A DNA stretch of 64,000 bases from Heterohyrax brucei (Eukaryota > Chordata > Mammalia > Hyracoidea > Procaviidae), in the NCBI GenBank assembly GCA_028571685.1, contig CM053156.1, positions 83,331,049-83,395,048 of the forward strand. The letters are read 5' to 3'. The notes under the pieces were generated by a model. That model ran no database searches, was not told the origin of the DNA, and saw nothing but the letters and a program-made list of their open reading frames with translations. Below, piece after piece: positions 21,331 through 33,004 of this stretch (within the stretch, counting starts at the first letter, position 1; each line of letters opens with the position of its first letter). The translations under genes and the position numbers were made by a program.

Positions 21331-22000
21331 ATAGCATATTATAAACAACCATGCAAGTACCATTTGGTGCAATTATAGCTCAGTTCCCGATACTGAATTT
21401 CAAAATATATATGACTCTGTTTCTGGGCGTCCTTCTATTCCAGTAGTTTCTTTGTTTTTCCTTTCCATCTCCACTTGGGCCACTACCACACTACACTCAT
21501 TCCCAGAGCTGACTATGTTTCCAAGAAAAATATCCCTTGTCTCATTTGTTTACTGGATTTTATTGGGTATTTTGGCAATTAGTTCTTTAATGTAAATACT
21601 ATGGTCGGTTTGGCAAATTCTGACAAAGTTCCTATTGGGATTTTTATTGAAATAGCATTATTTTTTTACATTAACTTGGAGATAGCTGATGTCTCCTTGT
21701 CAATAAACATGGTATAGCTCTCCATTTATTTAGGCCTTCTGCCTAATTCTTCAATAACAACATATAATTTTTCCTAAAAATGTTGTACTCTTGTTACATT
21801 TTTTTCTTACGTAATTGTAATTTTGTTTGCTATTTTAAGTGATAGTCTTAAAATTTTATTTTCAGTTGTTTCTGGTATATAGGATATTTTGCGTCACTCT
21901 TACATGCAACTGCCTTTTCAAATTCAATATATCCTTACGTGTTGAAAGGTGTGTCTGTGATTTTTTTCCCTTATCTTTGTCATTCCCTGTTCCCTATTCA

Positions 22001-22629
22001 TGACAGAAAGGTAGAAAGAGTCGGCTTTGGAGGAGAATCTTCATTTTGACAAATGACAGCAGTGGCCTCAAGGAATTATGTAACCTCTGAATTTTTTTTA
22101 GTTACTCGTAATTCAGACATTAAATAGTTCCTAGCATGTACTATTGTTAAAAATAAAATTAACCCAATAATAGAAGCTGACTGAAGCTTATATAATATAA
22201 ACTGGGGTAACATTTTGACTAAGGAGTCAAAAGCGTTTCAAAGATGAGAAAGTCTCTAAGCATTCTTGTACCCCATTTCTCTGGCATTGCCATGGGAAAG
22301 GCAGGACAGTACTCATCAAAGGATTTGTGGTCAGGAAGGATCCCGTACAGTATTGTTTTGGAAAAGACAATATAGCTGTAATCTGGGATTTGGAATCTAT
22401 CTCTTGAAGCTGACTACACCCAGATAATTCTCCCAAAGAACCCAATGCTGGAAGCAAAACTGTCTCACTAACTTACGTAGATCATTGTCTGAATCAAAGG
22501 CAACCCTTTAGACATCAGTTTTCTGAATGTTTCGAAGACCACATCAGGGAAATGGCCTAGCTGGGGTCACCGCAACTCCATGGACCCCGGAAATCTGGAT
22601 TCTAGAATTAAAATATTTTCTCACTGCAG
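22001..22629. other. Unassigned stretch
   Basis: No repeat or gene recognised. A 76-codon minus frame at 22227-22457 has no known motif. Confidence 0.4.
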
Positions 22630-22715
22630 ACAGAAAGTAAGCTAATGAATGTAAAATGCTTAGCACGTAAGTACTTCATAAATGTTAATTACTATTGTTG
22701 TTATTACTATGTTAT
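22630..22715 (+). repeat. MIR 3'-end fragment
   Basis: 'gtaaaatgcttagcacgtaa', 'gtacttcataaatgttaatt', 'actattgttgttatta': the 3' part of a MIR SINE. Confidence 0.75.
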
Positions 22716-22814
22716 TGATTCTTTTTTCCACCAGATGTCCCAGTCAAATTGGGAATACAAACATTTGTTCAGTTTCCTTAAATTTGGGGAAATTGCATGC
22801 CAGCTTAATCTATG

Positions 22815-23052
22815 TCAGAGTTTCTCATTTTCTGCACTACTCACATTCTGGGCTGGGTAATTCTTTATAACTGTGTGGGGTTGGGAGCAGTGTCCTGTGC
22901 ATTGTAGATGGGTTAGCAGCATCCCTGGCCTCTACTCTCTAGATGCCAAGAGCATTCCAGAAACACTGCAGTCAAGACAACCAAAAAGATCTCCAGACCT
23001 GGCTCGGTGTCCTCCAGAAACAGACTGTATCCCCATTAGTTGAGAACCACTG
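22815..23052 (+). repeat. MER20 (hAT-Charlie DNA transposon)
   Basis: Full-length type non-autonomous element: 'cagagtttctcattttctgc' start, 'tgtcctgtgcattgtagatg', 'agcagcatccctggcctcta', 'gatctccagacctggctc', and 'gttgagaaccactg' end. The ends are imperfect inverted repeats. Confidence 0.92.
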
Positions 23053-23727
23053 GTCTGTGTAAATTTTCTGTCTCTCCATATCGTTGCCTCCTTCCAGACA
23101 TGCATAGTAAATCTTCTCAGACCTTTGTCTAGTCTTTTCTCTGCACTTCTTTCCACATCTTGAAGGTCACTGGGTTGGTAGTACTTACAGGGCAGGAACC
23201 CAGGAGCTGCAAACATTTGCCCCCCAGGGAGATGTCTGAAGCTTAGGTTTGAAGACACATCAGCCCAGCCTTCTCTCTGAGTGAATGTGCCTGCCTTCTT
23301 TCCCAGAACTAGCTGGTGGGTTGGGTCAGCTTGCATTTGTTACAACCCTGTGTAATTCCCTCTTGTGTGTCAATCTTCAACCCCTTGGACTTTGTAAACT
23401 CGGTAGCCTTTTCGGAGAGAACCTGATTTTTTTCTTATGTGGGGGAAAAAAAAAGTTCACCAAGGCAAATCGGATTGTACTTTGAGATGAATAATGAGGA
23501 GTCCAAGGGAAATGTTTCAGGATCTTGACAGGAGCAATTAAAAATAAAGAATTTTGAGAAGAAAACCATATTGTCAAAGAGGTAACCTAAGGGCCAGTCT
23601 GAACACTTCCATGTGTGCTCAGGCTGTGTTAAGTCACTTGAAGTAGCAGAAAGCTTACCTTGATAGAATGTTTGTAGCAGAGTTTTGAACCAGTTTGGTC
23701 CATTTTGACCCCTTGCTGAGCACTTGC
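23053..23727. other. Unassigned stretch
   Basis: No gene or repeat recognised. The 134-codon minus frame 22932-23336 starts inside MER20 and runs on into this sequence, so it is unlikely to be a gene. Confidence 0.4.
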
Positions 23728-23800
23728 ATTTCTACTCCAGATAAGCTGAATCAGAATCTACATTCTAACAAGATTCCCAGGTGATCCAGATTCAGTCTAC
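23728..23800 (+). repeat. MER5A-like DNA transposon fragment
   Basis: 'tgaatcagaatctacattct' followed by 'aacaagattcccaggtgatc' matches the MER5A core. Confidence 0.7.
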
Positions 23801-24529
23801 GGGGCCAAGCCGAGCCAAGTGCTGTTGAGTCTATAGGGGGGAATGCAAATTCTCAGCAAGGGACTAGACTATGGAATGAACTGGTTCAAAGCTCCTTTAT
23901 GTACAGTAAAGGCGAGGTGGAGACTAAGATACTCTTCTCTGCTTTGAGTTGCTGTGTTAGGTCAGCTGCAGAAACTTGTTTGGTAATAACTGATGAGTAT
24001 TTACCTCTTAAATTGAATGGCCCATCCTGCCTCCTCTTCTCCCTGCTGGCGGGTCCCCCAGGCACAGCTGGAGCTGAGCCAGCTTCCTGGAGCTGCCCAT
24101 CGACACTGTTCCAGTGCTTGGAAGTTTAACAAGCAAGCCTCAGATAATGGACAAGTGGTACCTCTTCTTCAAGCCAGTTGGCCCTGCGTTTTCCAGTTTT
24201 TTAAGACATGTCCCATTTCTATGTCTGCTTCTCTGACCTCTACCTTGACTTTCTCAGTGCTGGATTCTGAGTTAGCAAGGCTCACATTTTACTGAAAATC
24301 CTTGGAGATTGGCTCCTCTGCTACCTGTTATTTTGGTGATGTGCTGGCATAACATTTTCTGAACAAGTTCTTTGCATCTCTTCTGGCTACTCTTCCTCAA
24401 CATACACCCCAGTGAGACTTTTTGGCCATAGAACTTAAAAATATTGGAACATCAGTCTGCACTGAGAATTAGTCTCTGGTCTCTTACTGTTAGGTGAGGT
24501 GATACCACAGAGAGCATATAACATAACTC
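23801..24529. other. Unassigned stretch
   Basis: No feature recognised. Short frames at 23899-24295 overlap in two frames and show no domain. Confidence 0.4.
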
Positions 24530-24690
24530 TAGAATTCACAGGGTCATAGGATCGAGTCCTGGTTCTGCCAAATACTCTGTGTTTAAGGTTCAGTTTTCTT
24601 TTTCATAAAATGGAAATAGTAGTAGTGCCAGTTTCAGCAACGGCCCTAAAGATTAAATGGGATATTATAAATATAACCATTCTATTAACT
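24530..24690 (+). repeat. MIR SINE
   Basis: 'gatcgagtcctggttctgcc', 'tcataaaatggaaatagtag', 'aagattaaatgggatattat' match MIR in order. Confidence 0.82.
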
Positions 24691-25289
24691 TTGCTAATCA
24701 TTCTTCTGATAGAGTAGAAACAGAAAATGGAGTTAGAATTTTCAGTAGCTAACTATTCGTTGTATTTTAGGAAAACATTCCTGAGTCATTTGTTGGGAGG
24801 ATGAGGAGAGGAAGGGAAGCTATTTTGTATCTATTTTGTAGCAGTTATGTATGAATTCAAGGTTATCACAGAATCTCACAAAACATTCAGATACTTGGAG
24901 ATCTCTGGTCACTCTTCTTAGTCATGAAACAACCAAGCTGTCCACTAACAATATGGTGAACAAAGCAGTAGCAGATTTTAAGCCATAAATAATAGTGAAT
25001 TCTATTTCTAGGATTTCATTCTCTCCAGATAATCGTGGTTGTGTATGACAATACAGGATCTCTGTTCCCATCATGTAAGTTAGATTCCTTTTTCATTTCT
25101 CTTTTCTTTTTCATAGCCTGCTGTACAGCAGGATTTTGAATAGTAAATCATTACTTGGAACATCTGTGTGGGAATCTCTGAGAATGATAAAATCAGCACA
25201 TTACCCGCGGTGCAACACTGTGGTGCAGCACCTACTACTAATGATAAGACGTACAAACAAAACACAACAGATGTAAATGTAACTCAAAT
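24691..25289. other. Unassigned stretch
   Basis: No gene or repeat recognised. Confidence 0.4.
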
Positions 25290-26245
25290 ATGTAAGTAAA
25301 ATTGGTTGAACTGTAACACTGAAAAGTACACCAATCATGGGTGTGTACATTTCTGTGAATTTTCACAAAGTAAACAAGCTACTGTATCCATCACCCGGGT
25401 GAGGACATAGAACACCTTCAGCCTCCTGGAAGTCTTTCCTAAATCCCAACTCTTATGACTCCCACTCCAAAGGTAACCATCTCCATAAATTAATTTGGTT
25501 ATTTTTGAACTTTGGATAAATGGAAGAAAAAAAAATCATGAGTTATTTACTTTCATTTATCATAAAGTTTGGGAGAGTCATCCATATTGTTATATGAAAG
25601 AATAAGCTATGCTACATGCACACAACAGAATATTAGATGGCAATGAGAATGAACGCTTTATTATTTCCGACTGAACGGCACTTGGCTTTATACCACGTTA
25701 GTGCATATTGTATGTGTATACCAAGGAGTAGACTTTCTGCATCATTGTGTATTCATGTATTAGGCTTTACTGGATACTGCTAAAGTAGGTTTACAGAAGT
25801 GGTTTTGCCGATTAACACTACTGCCTATTCACTACCATTTTTGGGTAACTGCCTGCATTTTAGCCATCCCAGTGGTTTGGTGTTTTGGTTTGGTTGGTAT
25901 TTGTTTTCATTTCCCTGATGCTACTAGTGCTGAGTACCTTCACATGCACCCTGCATAGCAGAGCTCTTCTGTGAAGTCCCTGTGCTGATCTGCTTCTTGG
26001 TGTCCATTCATTTCCTATTGCTTGGTTGTTGATCTCGGTATATTCTGGCTACGAGTTCTATTTTGGAGCTAGATAATGTCACTTTCTTCTCACATTTTGA
26101 GGCTTGTCATTTGGTCTCTAAATAACATTTATAATGAGTTGCTGTTACCTTTATGCTCAGTGCTTTGGATATCTGGCGTAAGAAATCTTTGCTTATCTCA
26201 AAGTCATGAAGGTTTTTGTTTATATTTTATTTGGAGTACTATTAG
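25290..26245 (-). mobile_element. L1M 3' UTR and ORF2 C-terminal fragment
   Basis: Complement of an old L1: 'tgtttacaaagtaaac'-type 3' UTR, then 'gttttcatttccctgatgct', 'tatattctggctacgagttc', and 'cttatctcaaagtcatgaag' from ORF2. Runs from the 3' UTR into ORF2. Broken. Confidence 0.75.
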
Positions 26246-26249
26246 TTGG

Positions 26250-26446
26250 TGTTAGGTGCCGGTGAGTCAGTTCTGACTCATAGCAATCCCATATGAGAAG
26301 TAGAACTGCCCCATAGGATTTTCTAGACCATAATCATTAAGGGAACTCGTCACCAAGTCTTTTCTTCCAAACAGCTGCTGGTAAGTTCAAACTACCAGAC
26401 TTTCAGTTAGCAGCCATGTGCTTAACCGTTAATCCACCAGGGCTCC
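26250..26446 (-). repeat. AfroSINE
   Basis: 'ggtgccggtgagtcagttct', 'catagcaatcccatatgaga', the 'agaccataatcattaaggga' long-body subtype, and 'taatccaccagggctcc' head complement. Confidence 0.92.
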
Positions 26447-26879
26447 ATTTATAGTATTATATATAACAGGGAATTATGAAAACATGCTAAATACCTAGTG
26501 ATTAAAAAATTAGTACACGAATTATACACAGCTATGGCGTGCAATAAAGTTCACAAAATGAAATGGGAAATGTTTACAACACATTGGCAGTTTGAGAAAA
26601 GGCAGGTCATGAAAACTTTAGAATTTGATAGTTTTTGAAAATACATGCAGAATGAAGACTGCAAGAATACATATCTTTGTTTTCAGTTATTTTTGGGGTC
26701 ATGATAATATAGATTATTTTTTGCTTTGTCTTTTTTCTAGTTTGCAAGATTTACACCAGCGTATGTTCTTACTGTCATAAAATAAAAAAAGAGAAAAACA
26801 CTAATAAAAGTTTGGGATCATAAGCCTAAATTTGAAAATAAGCATTTTGATGCCATTCGTTAGATTGTTCAGGGGGAAA
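26447..26879. other. Unassigned AT-rich stretch
   Basis: No gene or repeat recognised. Confidence 0.4.
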
Positions 26880-27017
26880 CAGCAACAACAACAATACTGA
26901 GTTGATAGGACAGAGCAGAACTTCCCCATCGAATGTCCAAGGAGCACCTGGTAGATCTGAATCCCTAACTTTTTGTTTCACAGCTGTAGCAGTCAACCAT
27001 TATGCCACCAGGGTTTC
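26880..27017 (-). repeat. AfroSINE
   Basis: 'aacaacaacaatactgagtt', 'gacagagcagaacttcccca', 'tatgccaccagggtttc'. Lacks part of the 3' block. Confidence 0.87.
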
Positions 27018-27769
27018 TGAGAAAAGAAAATCTAGGGTTATTGCTTAGCCAATGCACTGTCCTACATCCGCAAGTTGTTCTGGTCCAAGGGGAGAGCCAA
27101 GAAGAATGAGAACATTAGGGTATTTATCCATCAAAGCAAAAGTTTAAAAATGTTTATGGGTCACCATCAGCCATAATTATCTGTGGCTTGCTAATGGCCA
27201 CCTAGTCACCAACTGGCTACAGTCCAACTAGAAATTGCCTGTTTAATTAACATATCAATTTATTTTCATTAGCAAGCCTGTGAGGTAGTAAATAATTCAA
27301 AGGTTTTCCACTAACAAAGTCACAGTATTTCTCTACCTTATAAGCTGGAACCCAGAGACCCTGTGGGTATTTGAGTTTCAAGACTAATTCTCTCCCTTAG
27401 AGAAACATTTTGAGAAAGTCAAGGGGAGAAATGTAATTGACTAGCTAATTCTCACTCTGGCAAGCCTGAGGTGGTTCTTCTCCTGCCATTCACACATTAC
27501 CGAAAGTCAAAAAGACTTCTCAAATCTGTTGACAAATTATATCACTGTATCACTTCAAAATATCACCCTGGATTTTAACTTTATTTGAATCTCTCAAGAG
27601 ATGGTTTTATTCACTTTAGGTTGGACTTTTAGTTTCTGTTCCTGGAGTCTCTTAATTCCTTTTAGAGATCAATTCAAATAGAATAAAAACAATCCAATCT
27701 TGAACACTTCCCCAAACACAGTGGGGCAGAGGACGCTTACAGCATCAGCAGTGCCCACTGCTAACATTG
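27018..27769. other. Unassigned stretch
   Basis: No gene or repeat recognised. Confidence 0.4.
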
Positions 27770-27925
27770 ACGTACTCACATGGCACATGTTCTCCGTGCC
27801 AGGCCTTTTTCTCTGGGTGGGGGTTACAGCAGTGAATGAGATAGACGAAATCCCTGTCCTTAAGAGAAATGCATTCTAGTTAGATAGGACAGCAAAAAGG
27901 TAAGTAAAATAAATAAAATAACTCC
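27770..27925 (+). repeat. Ancient mammalian interspersed repeat, family not assigned
   Basis: 'gtgccaggcctttttctctg', 'cagcagtgaatgagatagac', 'ttaagagaaatgcattctag' resemble the widespread 'ctaggtgctggggatacagc' type consensus. A related piece lies at 35965-36120. Confidence 0.5.
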
Positions 27926-27954
27926 AGACAAAGATAACCATCACTTGTCCTTGA

Positions 27955-28112
27955 TGTCAATTGGAATCCTACCAGAGGCACCTTGGAAGAAAGGCCTGGT
28001 GATCTGTTTTTGAAAGCTACACCATGGAAGGTCTCACAGAGCGCGGTTCTGCTGTGACATGCGTGGGGTTGCCATGAGTCAGAGTCAACTTTAGTACAGC
28101 TGGTGGTGGCGG
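27955..28112 (+). repeat. AfroSINE, 'aaaggcct' subtype
   Basis: 'ccagaggcaccttggaagaa', 'aggcctggtgatctgttttt', 'ggggttgccatgagtcagag', 'tcaactttagtacag'. The 5' tRNA-like head is missing. Confidence 0.82.
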
Positions 28113-29499
28113 CAATTTTCAATGGCAGCCTGTATTCCTAACTTCTCTTAAAGATGGGAAATCATTTCTGCAAAGCTGAGATAGTGACTTTCATAGTAAC
28201 TGTCCCTTTTGCGTGGCCAGGAGGCACAATCCCTGAAGTTCTCTCTTCTGGTCTTAATCTAGAGGTGACATGTGGGATGTCGTTATTCGGTTAGTCCTGG
28301 CCACCAGTGATAGCTGAGCTAGCAATCCCTGCCTTCTTCTCCCTTCTTTCTCTTCTTGCTCACACCTTCTCGGTGATGTTTTTCAGAACAGGCAAACTTA
28401 GCACATGTGTCCAAAGCTACAACTTCAGTTTTTCAAATCCAAAGTTTGTCCAGCTACTCAAGCTTTATTTGATTGTGTTTGGGCTCAGGGAGGCAAAAAA
28501 AAAAAAAAAAAAAAACAAGTGAAAAAACCCCAAAATTCCTGCATACAGTGACTTCCAGTTATGATTGTGATTTAGTTTGAAAGGCTTTTGAAAATCAACT
28601 TTCTCAATGTCCAGCGGACTGAAGTTGAGCTTGTTAAAGTAAACCCTTTTCAAGTTATTGAATGTCTGCCAAGAAGACATCCTCCTTCTGCAAGCTCAAA
28701 GAAACCTCTTTATGGTTTCAGAAAAGGAATTATACAGCCCTCTGCAGAAGCTCCGGATACTCTGTTATCAGTAAGTACATGGGGGAGACAACGACAACAA
28801 AAGAAGATATATTTGTGCTTCATGGTTGCCACACAATGATGCATTTGGCTGTCGTCATTTGAGATTTAATGACTTTAACTAAGGCATTTTCTCAGGCGAG
28901 TAGCTAATTTACAGGCCAGTGGCCTTAGCATTAATCCCACTTCTTCACCAGAAATGCCAGTGCCGTCCATGCTAAATCACGTGGTCCATGACATACGGGA
29001 GGCATGGCAATTTAGGTTGATGTACTGCTGCTGTCCTACGGTAAGGACCTTATGGTGGCCATTCATGAAAAGCTGGGCTCGGTTCCTGTGCCGTGGAGTT
29101 ACGTTTGGGCTCCAGAGTGAGCAAACCAGATAACTGATGTCTGCCTCCCGTTTATCAGCAGAATGCTGAACTCATTACTGACCTTGTCAACTGACAACTG
29201 GTGGGAAATTCCAGCTTGCCGAGCCCTGACCCCAGGAACACAGAGGACATCCTCTTTCATTCATAGCTTCCTTTTGTTGCTGCTGCTTCCTTTCATTTTC
29301 CACCCAAGTTCAGCATGGAGGCTGCAAATTAATAAATACATATTTAGAAAATCCCTTTTTTGGCTGCTACAAATTAAGTTGTGCTCCTGGCTTGTTTATT
29401 GCAACTATGACCTATATTTATGGCACATATTCTTATATCTAGGACTGATATGTCCTCTTCATTTCCATCTCTTCTGATCTTCATGATGGCTCATGTTGC
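28113..29499. other. Unassigned 1.4 kb with a 22-bp A run
   Basis: No gene recognised. 28495-28516 is a run of A, and the sequence before it is not a SINE or LINE that I know. Small frames at 28588-28862 and 29163-29477 show no domain. Confidence 0.4.
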
Positions 29500-29565
29500 A
29501 TGGAGTAGGTGGCCCTGGGTCTCAGCACACGGTAGATTCTCAATAAGTGCCGATCAAATGACTGG
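29500..29565 (+). repeat. Possible MIR or L2 3' end
   Basis: 'agcacacggtagattctcaa' then 'taagtgccgatcaaatgact' resembles the shared 3' end of MIR/L2. Short, so tentative. Confidence 0.4.
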
Positions 29566-30091
29566 CCTGATTTTAGTTGCTTTGGAAGTGAGTCTTTGAC
29601 TTTATCTTCCCCTTACTCTGAGAAGTGGACCTGCCCGTTCCCACTAGGGCAATCCTAGTACTTGTCACAGTCAAAGGGCAGGAATGAGCCTGACATACAT
29701 GCCCACACTATTCAGCATCCATCATAGATGAGTCTGAAATGGTTTCTGAGCAAGAAGAGTTGCTTTCCACTTCTCTGATGGTGGGATCGGGCACTAGGTG
29801 AAATGAGTAAGGCTCTTGGCACAAAAATGCAGGAAGCGCTCTCAGCATTGTGCAGATACAAGGCTGATAATGAAATTAAGGGCCTCCTTGAATCTTGCAT
29901 CCTAGGTGCTGCCTTGCCTCCACCTCCTACCAGCCCTGATAAGGTATGAACCTAGTGGAGTCAGCAGTCATTTCTTCAGCCACTGGAGAACTCCATTTCA
30001 CTTAAAGAGAATGAAATCAGTAATTAAAGTAGGCCTGCCCTAACATTTGCAAGACTAAAAGCAAGAATGTTAATGGAGACCTATATACATA
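29566..30091. other. Unassigned stretch
   Basis: No gene or repeat recognised. Confidence 0.4.
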
Positions 30092-32058
30092 TGTTGGAGA
30101 ATGACATCAAGGGCATCATACATGAAGAAAGCAAGAGGTCATTACAAAGACAGGTAAGAAAGACACAACAAAAAATCAGTGTCGGAAGAGACTCTGAGAC
30201 TTGAACATCAAGTAGCTAAAGCAAAAAGAAGGAATGATGAAGAGCTGAAGGGCAGCTAAGGAAAACACAATAAAATATTATAATGACATGTGCAGAGACC
30301 TAGAGCTGGACAAGCGAAAGGAAAGAACACACGTGGCATTTCTGAAACTGAAAGAACTGAAAGAAAAATTCAAACCTTGAGTTGTAGTATTGAAGGATTC
30401 TATGGGGGAAATGCTAAATATCACAGGATGCACCAAAAGATGGAAGGAACACACAGGGCCACTGTACCAGGAAGAACTGGTCGATGTTCAACCACTGGAG
30501 GAAACAGTGTATGATCAAGGCCTGACGGTACTGAAGGACCGGGTCCAAGTTGCACTAAAGGCATTGGTGGAAAACAAGGATCAAGGAACTGATGGAACCC
30601 CAGCTGAGATGTTTCAGCAAACAGATGCAGCACTGCAACTGCTCACTCATCTATGCCAAGAAATTTGGGGGGCAGCTACCTCGCCAACTGGCTGGAAGAC
30701 ACCCATATTTATGCCTATTTACAAGGAAGGGGATCCAGCCAGGTGTGGAAATCATCAAACAATATCATTAATATCACACGCAAGTAAAATTGTGCCAAAG
30801 ATCATTCAAAAACATCTGCAGCAGTATGTTAATAGGGAACTGCCAGAAATTCAAGCCAGTTTCAGAAGAGGACACGGAACCAGGAATATCATTGCTCATA
30901 GCAGATGGATCTTGGCTGAAAGCAAAGAACACCAAATATATGTTCACCTGTGTTTTAATGACTATGCAAATGCATTCCACTATGTGGCTCATAACAAATT
31001 ATGAATAATGTTACAAAGAATGGGAATTCTAGAACACTTAATTCTGCTCGTGAGGAACCTGTATATAAAACATCAGACAACTCTTCAAATAGAACAAGGT
31101 GATACTATATCAGGAAGGTCAGGAAAGGTGTGTATTAACAGTATATCTTTCGACCACAAATATAAAATATACGTGCTGAATGAAAAAATCCCAGAATCTG
31201 GACTCTATAAAAAAAAAAAAAAATGGGGTATCAGAATTGAAGGAAGACTCATTACCAACCTGTGGCATGCAAATGACACAAACTTCCTTGCTGAAAAGTG
31301 AAGACTTGAAACACTGATGAAGATCAAAGACTGCAGGCTTCAGCACAGATTATTATACCTCAGCATAAAGCAAACAAAAATCCTCAAGACTGGATCAATA
31401 AGAGACACCACAGTAAAGGGAGAAAAGATCAAACCTGTTAAGGATTTCCTTTTACTGGGATCCACAATCAACACCTACGGGAGTAGCAATTAAGAAATCA
31501 ACAGATGCGTTGCACTGGGCAAATCTGCTGCAAAAGACCTCTTTAACATGTTGGAAGGCAGAGATGCCACCTTTAAAAGTAAGGTGGGCCTGACTCAACC
31601 CGTGGTGTTTTCAGTCCCTTCATATCCATGCGAAAGCTGGAGAATGAGTAAAGAAGACCAAAGAAAGATTGATGCCTTTGAATTGGCTGAAAGCAAAGAA
31701 CACCAAGTATGCGTTCACCTGTTTTAATAACTATGAATTGTGGTGTTGGCAAAGAATACTCAGTGTGTCATGGACTGCCAGAGCAAAGAATAAATCTATC
31801 TTAGAAGGAGAACAACCAGAACGCTCCTCGGAAGCCAGGATAACAGGACTTTGTCGTATGTACTTCGGACGTGTTATCAGGAACGGTCAGTCCCTGGGCA
31901 TCGCGCTTGGTAAAGTAGAGGGTTAATGGAAAAGGAGAAGACCCTCAATTAGATGGATCAACACAGTGGCTGCAGCAATGGACTCAAGCATAACAAAGAC
32001 TGTGAGAACGGCACAGGACAGGGCACTGTTTCACTGTGCTGTATGCAGGGTCATTACA
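30092..32058 (+). mobile_element. RTE-clade (Bov-B type) LINE, copy 3, 5'-truncated
   Basis: About 2 kb starting in the connector ('tggagaatgacatcaagggc') and reaching the 3' end ('gcactgtttcactgtgctgt'). It holds the longest open RT stretch of the RTE copies (30390-31004). Downstream frames break, the palm motif at 31269-31277 reads HAND for YADD, and a 14-A run interrupts at about 31208. At 31680-31740, 49 bp that copy an upstream part of the same element sit inside the ELWCWRR codons between two 'gaattg' repeats. Dead element. Confidence 0.92.
30390..31004 (+). pseudogene. RTE reverse transcriptase remnant (204 codons open)
   Basis: Open frame covering the connector end and RT fingers. 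Residues about 60-75 read ENKDQGTDGTPAEMFQQ (family: NKAxGxDGIPxEMFQ). Then LTHLCQEIWGAATSPTGWKTP, ISLISHASKIVPKIIQKHLQQ, NRELPEIQASFRRGHGTRNI (the RT 2/3 region) and the start of palm motif A, where FIDYAKAFDCVDHNKL has become FNDYANAFHYVAHNKL. The first catalytic Asp of motif A is kept but its neighbours are altered. The frame ends before the palm YADD motif. Too short and too changed to be functional; it is a relic inside RTE copy 3. Confidence 0.85.
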
Positions 32059-32097
32059 CACCAAAACATACGCATGTATCGTAAGCTTTAAACATTA

Positions 32098-32298
32098 TAA
32101 GGGCTCTGGTGGTACGCTAGGTAAGCACTTGACTGCGAACTAAGAAGTCAGAGACTTGAACCTATCAGCCACTCTCTGGGAGAAAGATGTGCCAGTCACC
32201 CTCCTTAAAGATCTATAGTCTTGGAAAGCCTACAGAGCAGTTCTACTTTGACCTGTAAGATCCCTATGAATTGGAATTGACTTGACAGCAACAGGTTA
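32098..32298 (+). repeat. AfroSINE, long-body subtype
   Basis: 'gggctctggtggtacgctag', 'gggagaaagatgtgccagtc', 'ttaaagatctatagtcttgg', 'gcagttctactttgacctgt', 'gacttgacagcaacagg'. Full length. Confidence 0.92.
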
Positions 32299-32795
32299 CA
32301 TCAATGGCTTAGCTCCTATCTGTGCCCAGAGAGGTCAGCCTGTCTCAGGAGCTCCCTCAAGACCTAGAGCTGAGCTGTACCCTGCAACTGTGGTTCTGCT
32401 ACATGTAAGCCTTAGGAACTTAGAGCCTGAGCAGCAAACATTTGCTGGGAAGGAGGGTGGACAGAACAGAAGCTGTGTCCCATGCCCAGGAGTCACCGAG
32501 AAACCAGGACAGGGATCCAGAACAAGTGGCTCTCCTCTCTCACCTCACTTTCTTGACTTGGAATTTCCCGGTGGTCGAGATCCCTCCCTCACCTACACTG
32601 GACACCAGAGAGGAGGGAGTGACATGGATTTCTGCGGAGCTCAGGCTTTATCAACCCTCATTTGGGGTTGTAGGGTTTATATCCAAGCACTTTTTCTTTC
32701 CTGGGCCTAGGACAGAGACTCTTGTTTCTGTTCTGTAATTCCTGCAGTAACTAAAGTCTAAGTCATCTAACGTAGAAAGTGCCTACAGAGAAGGG
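32299..32795. other. Unassigned stretch, two overlapping frames
   Basis: Frames 32282-32710 (142 codons) and 32442-32738 (98 codons) overlap. The first starts inside the preceding SINE. Neither shows a known domain. This may be old LTR-type sequence, but I cannot support a call. Confidence 0.35.
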
Positions 32796-33004
32796 TCCCT
32801 AAGATGAAGAGTGCCTTCCAGGGTATCCTCAGATGTAGCATCCATAGGAGAGGAACCCCTTAATGCGAAAAGTCTCCTAAGATGCTGGGGTCCTAAATTT
32901 CTGTCCCTGAGGTGCTGAGTTCCTGAAGGTACAGGGGCCCTGTGGTATAGGGTCTTCTCATGTGCAACAGCCCCTAAAGTACAGGATGCCTAAGAATTCA
33001 GAGT
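32796..33004. repeat. Degenerate ~16-bp minisatellite, left part
   Basis: Successive units of about 15-19 bp resembling 'ggtccctaaggtacag': 'gggtccctaagatgaa', 'gtctcctaagatgctg', 'gtccctgaggtgctga', 'gttcctgaaggtacag', 'gcccctaaagtacag', 'gatgcctaagaattcag'. About 13 units. Interrupted by an L1 and resumed at 33928. Confidence 0.75.

Larger units (their letters stand above)
20560..22000 (-). mobile_element. Old L1M ORF2 fragment, carrying two SINEs
   Basis: Highly diverged complement of L1 ORF2: 'gggatttttattgaaatagc', 'aacatggtatagctctccat', 'ttatttaggccttctgccta' match the RT and post-RT region of L1M elements. AfroSINEs interrupt it at 20890-21045 and 21124-21330. No intact frame. Confidence 0.65.

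Noticed and set aside
22932-23336. 134-codon minus frame
   Set aside because: It begins in unassigned DNA but its end lies inside MER20, and no domain is visible.
28495-28516. 22-A run as the tail of a retrocopy
   Set aside because: The sequence before it is not a LINE, SINE or gene that I recognise, and I see no flanking duplication.
32282-32710. 142-codon plus frame that could look like a small gene
   Set aside because: Its start lies within the AfroSINE 3' end, it overlaps another frame, and no domain is visible.
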